A stretch of 16,597 bases of DNA from Sideroxydans lithotrophicus (lineage in GTDB: Bacteria; Pseudomonadota; Gammaproteobacteria; Burkholderiales; Sulfuriferulaceae). Below are positions 13,642-16,597 of this stretch, in pieces (within the stretch, counting starts at the first letter, position 1; each line of letters opens with the position of its first letter). The DNA lies in assembly GCA_022736605.1 (NCBI GenBank), contig DZDB01000031.1, forward strand, positions 1 through 16,597. The letters are read 5' to 3'. The position numbers and the translations under genes were made by a program. The notes under the pieces were generated by a model. The model ran no database searches, was not told where the DNA came from, and worked only from the letters and a program-made list of their open reading frames with translations.

Positions 13642-15750
13642 ATGCCTACGCTACACGACACCATCAAAATCGTCCGGCTACTGGCGCTGGAACACGATGC
13701 CGAAACGTTTTTCAGCCTCGCCGCCACTGAGGCCGCACGGCTGGTGGGGGCGGATGGTGCGGCGCTGCTTGAACAGACGGTACCGGGTCTGCTGCGCTAC
13801 CGTTTTTTTCACGGCTTGCCTGTCGCGTATCAAACCCTGATCCATGATTACCGCCTGCCAATCGACAAAGGCACGGTGGGCACCGCCTTGCGCCAGGGCC
13901 AGCCGCTATTCACAGCCAACTATCCGGGCAGCCCGGATGCGCTGCCGGAATTCATCCAGGCCGGGTTGAAAGCCAATCTGATCCTGCCCATCGGCACATC
14001 CGATCTGGCGCTCGCCGCACTCAGTCTGGCGTGGTTTGGAGAAGCGCCGCCCGAACCGCCTGATGCGGATACGCTGGCGCTACTGGGCCTGATCACCGAA
14101 TTAATCCATACCCGGTTTTACTATCAGACGCAGGCCGAGCAACTATCGCAACTGGCGTTGCGCGACACGCTGACCCGGTTGCCGAATCGGCGTGCGCTCG
14201 ATGCCTATCTGGCGCAGGCGCTGGCGCGTTGTGAAAACGGTACGCTGGCCTTGGTCATGCTCGATCTGGATGACTTCAAGCTGGTCAATGATACGCACGG
14301 CCATGCAATCGGCGATGTCTTGCTGCAACAGCTTGCGCGCCGCCTGCAAACTACATTACGTACCGGAGATTACGTGGCGCGGCTGGGCGGCGACGAATTC
14401 GTGCTGCTGCTGGAAGATATTGCCGAGCCATCCGCGCTGCTCGCCATGCTGGCGCGCATCAGCGCCGCGCTCCTGCCTGCTTATCAACTGCCGGGCGGAG
14501 TCGAAGCGCTATGTCCGGCCAGCCTGGGGGTAACGGTCTATCCAGAGGATGATGGCACAGCTGACGATTTGCTGCGCCATGCCGACCGGGCGCTGTACCA
14601 GGCCAAACACGACAAAACCCAGCGCAAACAGCCCTGGGTGCTGTTTGCCAACCTGGCGCACAAACACAGCCATCGGCGTGGGCGCGATCTGCTGGCGCTG
14701 CTGCCACACGGTCTGGAACTGCATTATCAGCCGATCATCGACGTACAGCGCGCCAGCGTGGTGCGGGTCGAGGCGCTGGCGCGCCTGCGCGACGGCGACA
14801 CGCTGCATGCGCCGGGCGTTTTTCTGCCCCTGTTTGATGAAGCCGCGCGCCATCAGTTGTTTGAAGCTGTCTTGCAACAGGCGCTGGCGCAATTGCAGAC
14901 ATGGGAAAGCGCGGGTTTCAAAACCGATGTGTCGATCAACATCGACCCGCACCTGCTGCTCGACGCGCAACTGCCAAAACTGATACTCGATCAGCTACTG
15001 CATCACCATATCGAACCGGGTCGCCTGACGCTGGAAATTCTCGAATCCGGCGAAATCCTGAATCAGACTGAAACCTTGCAACAAATTTATGCCCTGCACA
15101 GCCTGGGCGTGCGCCTGGCGATTGACGACCTGGGCACGGCTTATGCCAGCCTGCTGCGGCTGCGCGATTTACCGATACAGGAAATCAAGCTCGATCAGGT
15201 GTTTGTCTCCGAACTGGACCATCGCATCGATGACCTGCCGTTTGCACTCAGCATCAAAGACCTCGCCAACGGCCTGAACGTCGAACTGGTGGCTGAAGGT
15301 GTCGAATCGGCAACGATCCGCACCCTGCTACTGGGGCTGGGCATCCACACCATGCAGGGTTTCGGCCTGTGCCGACCGCTGCCAGCCGACCAGCTGCTGC
15401 CCGCTATCCAGTGCGCGCTGGCGCAACTCGATACGCCCGGCGACATGGGCTTGCTCGTCCTGTACGCACGCCACCTGTCGCTTGAATCCAGCCTGCTCAA
15501 CCTGCTCGAACAGGCGCCACAACTGCTCAACCCGCAAAGACTCGCCGATCTGGCCGCCTGCCCGCTGGCCAAGACCTTACAGTCCCTGCCCCAGCTCTAC
15601 CAGCTGCATGTTCGACAACATCAGATATTGGCGTATATCGTCAACAATCCGCTTGGCAACATGCACGCACAGATTGAAGAATATCGCGTACTCGGTCGGC
15701 AATTGCGGCACTTGCTGGCGGCCGAAATCGCAGGCCAAACACCGTCTTGA
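13642..15750 (+). CDS. GAF-GGDEF-EAL c-di-GMP protein with C-terminal CZB-like domain
   Basis: This is a 702-aa cytoplasmic protein. A GAF-like sensor domain (about 15-165) precedes the diguanylate cyclase domain (about 170-325): DTLTRLPNRRAL, DLDDFKLVND, and an intact GGDEF at 249-253 with an RxxD inhibitory site (Arg240, Asp243) at the canonical spacing. The phosphodiesterase domain (about 345-590) has EAL at 377-379, the LEILES glutamate, IDDLGT (Asp495, Asp496), KLDQ and VAEGVES (Glu552). Both activities therefore look possible, to make or break cyclic di-GMP. The last 110 residues resemble a CZB zinc-sensing domain: His611, Cys640 in CPLAKTL, and His656 and His660 in HVRQH. It begins 43 bp after the DUF1854 gene and its stop overlaps the next start, so it is probably in the same operon. 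The ATG lacks a strong ribosome binding site. Confidence 0.93.
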   Translation: MPTLHDTIKIVRLLALEHDAETFFSLAATEAARLVGADGAALLEQTVPGLLRYRFFHGLPVAYQTLIHDYRLPIDKGTVGTALRQGQPLFTANYPGSPDALPEFIQAGLKANLILPIGTSDLALAALSLAWFGEAPPEPPDADTLALLGLITELIHTRFYYQTQAEQLSQLALRDTLTRLPNRRALDAYLAQALARCENGTLALVMLDLDDFKLVNDTHGHAIGDVLLQQLARRLQTTLRTGDYVARLGGDEFVLLLEDIAEPSALLAMLARISAALLPAYQLPGGVEALCPASLGVTVYPEDDGTADDLLRHADRALYQAKHDKTQRKQPWVLFANLAHKHSHRRGRDLLALLPHGLELHYQPIIDVQRASVVRVEALARLRDGDTLHAPGVFLPLFDEAARHQLFEAVLQQALAQLQTWESAGFKTDVSINIDPHLLLDAQLPKLILDQLLHHHIEPGRLTLEILESGEILNQTETLQQIYALHSLGVRLAIDDLGTAYASLLRLRDLPIQEIKLDQVFVSELDHRIDDLPFALSIKDLANGLNVELVAEGVESATIRTLLLGLGIHTMQGFGLCRPLPADQLLPAIQCALAQLDTPGDMGLLVLYARHLSLESSLLNLLEQAPQLLNPQRLADLAACPLAKTLQSLPQLYQLHVRQHQILAYIVNNPLGNMHAQIEEYRVLGRQLRHLLAAEIAGQTPS

Positions 15751-16412
15751 ACCACTGGTACGAACTCACGCATCTGGGTGGCATCGTCGTCACCGGCCCG
15801 ATTGCCCTGGCCGTTTTTGTCTGGCTGGCGCTGGGTCACGCTACCCGTCAGGCAATGCTGTGGTGTCTGCTGTTTTGCGGCGGCATGGCGGTTGTCGTAT
15901 TCAGCAAGCTGCTGTTTCTGGGTTGGGGTATCGGTATCCGCAGCCTGGACTTCACCGGCTTCAGCGGCCACGCGATGCGCTCGGCTGCGGTCTACCCGGT
16001 GTTGTTTTATCTGATCTTCGTACGCGCCGCGCCGACCTGGCGCGGCGCTGGCATTGCGCTGGGTAGCGCACTGGCATTGGCGATAGGTTACTCCCGGCTG
16101 GTGGTTCACGCGCACTCGGTCTCGGAAGTGATTGTCGGCTGCCTGCTTGGCGCTGCCGTGAGCGGCGCATTCATCGCCAGCCAGCGCCACACGCCGGTGA
16201 TGGCATCACCGCGCTGGATCGTCGCCGCCGGGCTGGTCATCCTGCTGGCTGCACCGCGCCTGCCTGCCGCGCCGACCGAACGCTGGATGGAAGACTGGGC
16301 ACAGGCCATATCCGGGCACAGCCAGCCATTTATCCGCCAAAACTGGAAAATGCGCGGAATTTCTACGCACGATTGTATCGATTGCAAACGTCCCATTTTG
16401 GGTTACAACTAA
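15747..16412 (+). CDS. PAP2-family membrane phosphatase
   Basis: This 221-aa integral membrane protein has about six hydrophobic helices. It shows the second PAP2 motif as GFSGH (Ser73, Gly74, His75) and the third as SRLVVHAH-SVS-E (Ser116, Arg117, His123, Glu127), with Glu where Asp is usual. The first motif is atypical: Lys54 and Arg65 are 11 residues apart and no Pro follows, where KX6RP is the norm. Relatives remove phosphate from lipid phosphates such as undecaprenyl diphosphate or phosphatidic acid; the substrate here is unknown. The tail is hydrophilic and ends with a DCIDC cysteine pair. The start is a TTG whose last two bases begin the TGA stop of the GGDEF-EAL gene, a 4-bp TTGA overlap that implies translational coupling. 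The next Met is too far inside the first helices to be the start. Confidence 0.8.
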   Translation: MNHWYELTHLGGIVVTGPIALAVFVWLALGHATRQAMLWCLLFCGGMAVVVFSKLLFLGWGIGIRSLDFTGFSGHAMRSAAVYPVLFYLIFVRAAPTWRGAGIALGSALALAIGYSRLVVHAHSVSEVIVGCLLGAAVSGAFIASQRHTPVMASPRWIVAAGLVILLAAPRLPAAPTERWMEDWAQAISGHSQPFIRQNWKMRGISTHDCIDCKRPILGYN

Positions 16413-16417
16413 GCGTA

Positions 16418-16461
16418 CTGCTTCGTACTTAACGTCGCTTGTGCCCTTAAGTGCGAAGCAG
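16418..16461. repeat. 15-bp imperfect inverted repeat upstream of gfa
   Basis: CTGCTTCGTACTTAA (16418-16432) and TTAAGTGCGAAGCAG (16447-16461) are complementary except for one pair that would be G-U in RNA. The loop is 14 nt. No T-tract follows, so it is not a normal intrinsic terminator. It lies between the PAP2 stop and the gfa start, where a gfa promoter or operator is expected. The first arm can also form a small alternative hairpin, GTAC-tgcttc-GTAC. Confidence 0.7.
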
Positions 16462-16497
16462 CACACCAGTTTGTACCCGCCTGATGAGGAGACAATC

Positions 16498-16597
16498 ATG
16501 AACACTGCCTTGAGCATTCACCCCGCCGTCGACCACGGCATAAAACCCGCCCGAGCTGATTTTGTCGGCGGTACGCTATATTGCCAGTGTGACGACA
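16498..16597 (+). CDS. gfa: Glutathione-dependent formaldehyde-activating enzyme, N-terminal fragment
   Basis: Only the first 33 codons are in the window, and the gene runs off the right edge. They read MNTALSIHPAVDHGIKPARA, then DFVGGTLYCQC, which matches the start of S-(hydroxymethyl)glutathione synthase (Gfa). The IHPAVD-GIKPA opening and the zinc-binding CxC (Cys29, Cys31) are distinctive. The enzyme promotes condensation of formaldehyde with glutathione, the first step of glutathione-dependent formaldehyde detoxification; the partner dehydrogenase AdhC/FrmA would be expected nearby but lies outside the window, if present. A strong ribosome binding site, AGGAGA at 16487-16492, lies 5-6 nt from the ATG. 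An 85-bp gap with a large inverted repeat separates it from the PAP2 gene, so it is probably a separate transcription unit. Confidence 0.88.
   Translation, partial: MNTALSIHPAVDHGIKPARADFVGGTLYCQCDD

Noticed and set aside
16418..16461. Intrinsic terminator for the PAP2 operon
   Set aside because: The stem is strong, but neither side is followed by a T-tract and the loop is 14 nt, so a standard Rho-independent terminator is unlikely.

Overview
The window is GC-rich, densely coded chromosomal DNA. It most resembles a betaproteobacterium, perhaps of the Nitrosomonadales or Rhodocyclales type. That is an inference from the gene families and their order (tandem cyanophycin synthetases with an associated ABC transporter and DUF1854 gene, a GcvA-like LysR regulator, Gfa), because no rRNA or other marker gene is present. 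I see no mobile element, CRISPR array, tRNA or rRNA.

Left part (1-4890). The 3' end of an HxlR-type regulator comes first. A GcvA-like LysR regulator (minus strand) then faces a divergent EamA-type exporter across a 98-bp gap that holds a perfect 7-bp-arm palindrome. Next is a two-gene unit of a small YCII/DGPF-type protein and an ECF42-type sigma factor with its long C-terminal helical extension. A sequence matching the ECF42 promoter pattern (TGTCGA-N17-CGTC) lies over the end of the EamA gene, which suggests autoregulation. An LHPP-like HAD phosphatase follows, with its own good sigma70-like promoter.

Central part (4892-13598). This is a cyanophycin locus. On the minus strand, in transcription order, are a truncated CphA2-type synthetase, a full-length CphA synthetase, and after a 166-bp gap a soluble PDC/Cache-domain protein. 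Divergently on the plus strand are an ABC exporter gene and a DUF1854 gene, a pair known to accompany cyanophycin synthetases in betaproteobacteria. The ABC gene carries a single-base frameshift here. CphA makes the Asp/Arg storage polymer from amino acids. The second synthetase has lost the P-loop and C-terminal lobe of its Mur-ligase-like half, so it probably uses only its ATP-grasp half, as cyanobacterial CphA2 does with beta-Asp-Arg dipeptide. No cyanophycinase or isoaspartyl dipeptidase is in the window.

Right part (13642-16597). Following DUF1854 on the same strand is a GAF-GGDEF-EAL cyclic-di-GMP protein with both active sites and the inhibitory I-site intact. It has a C-terminal domain that looks like a shortened CZB zinc-sensing domain. 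It overlaps by 4 bp a PAP2-type membrane phosphatase with a TTG start. After a long imperfect inverted repeat, the 5' end of gfa (glutathione-dependent formaldehyde-activating enzyme) closes the window.
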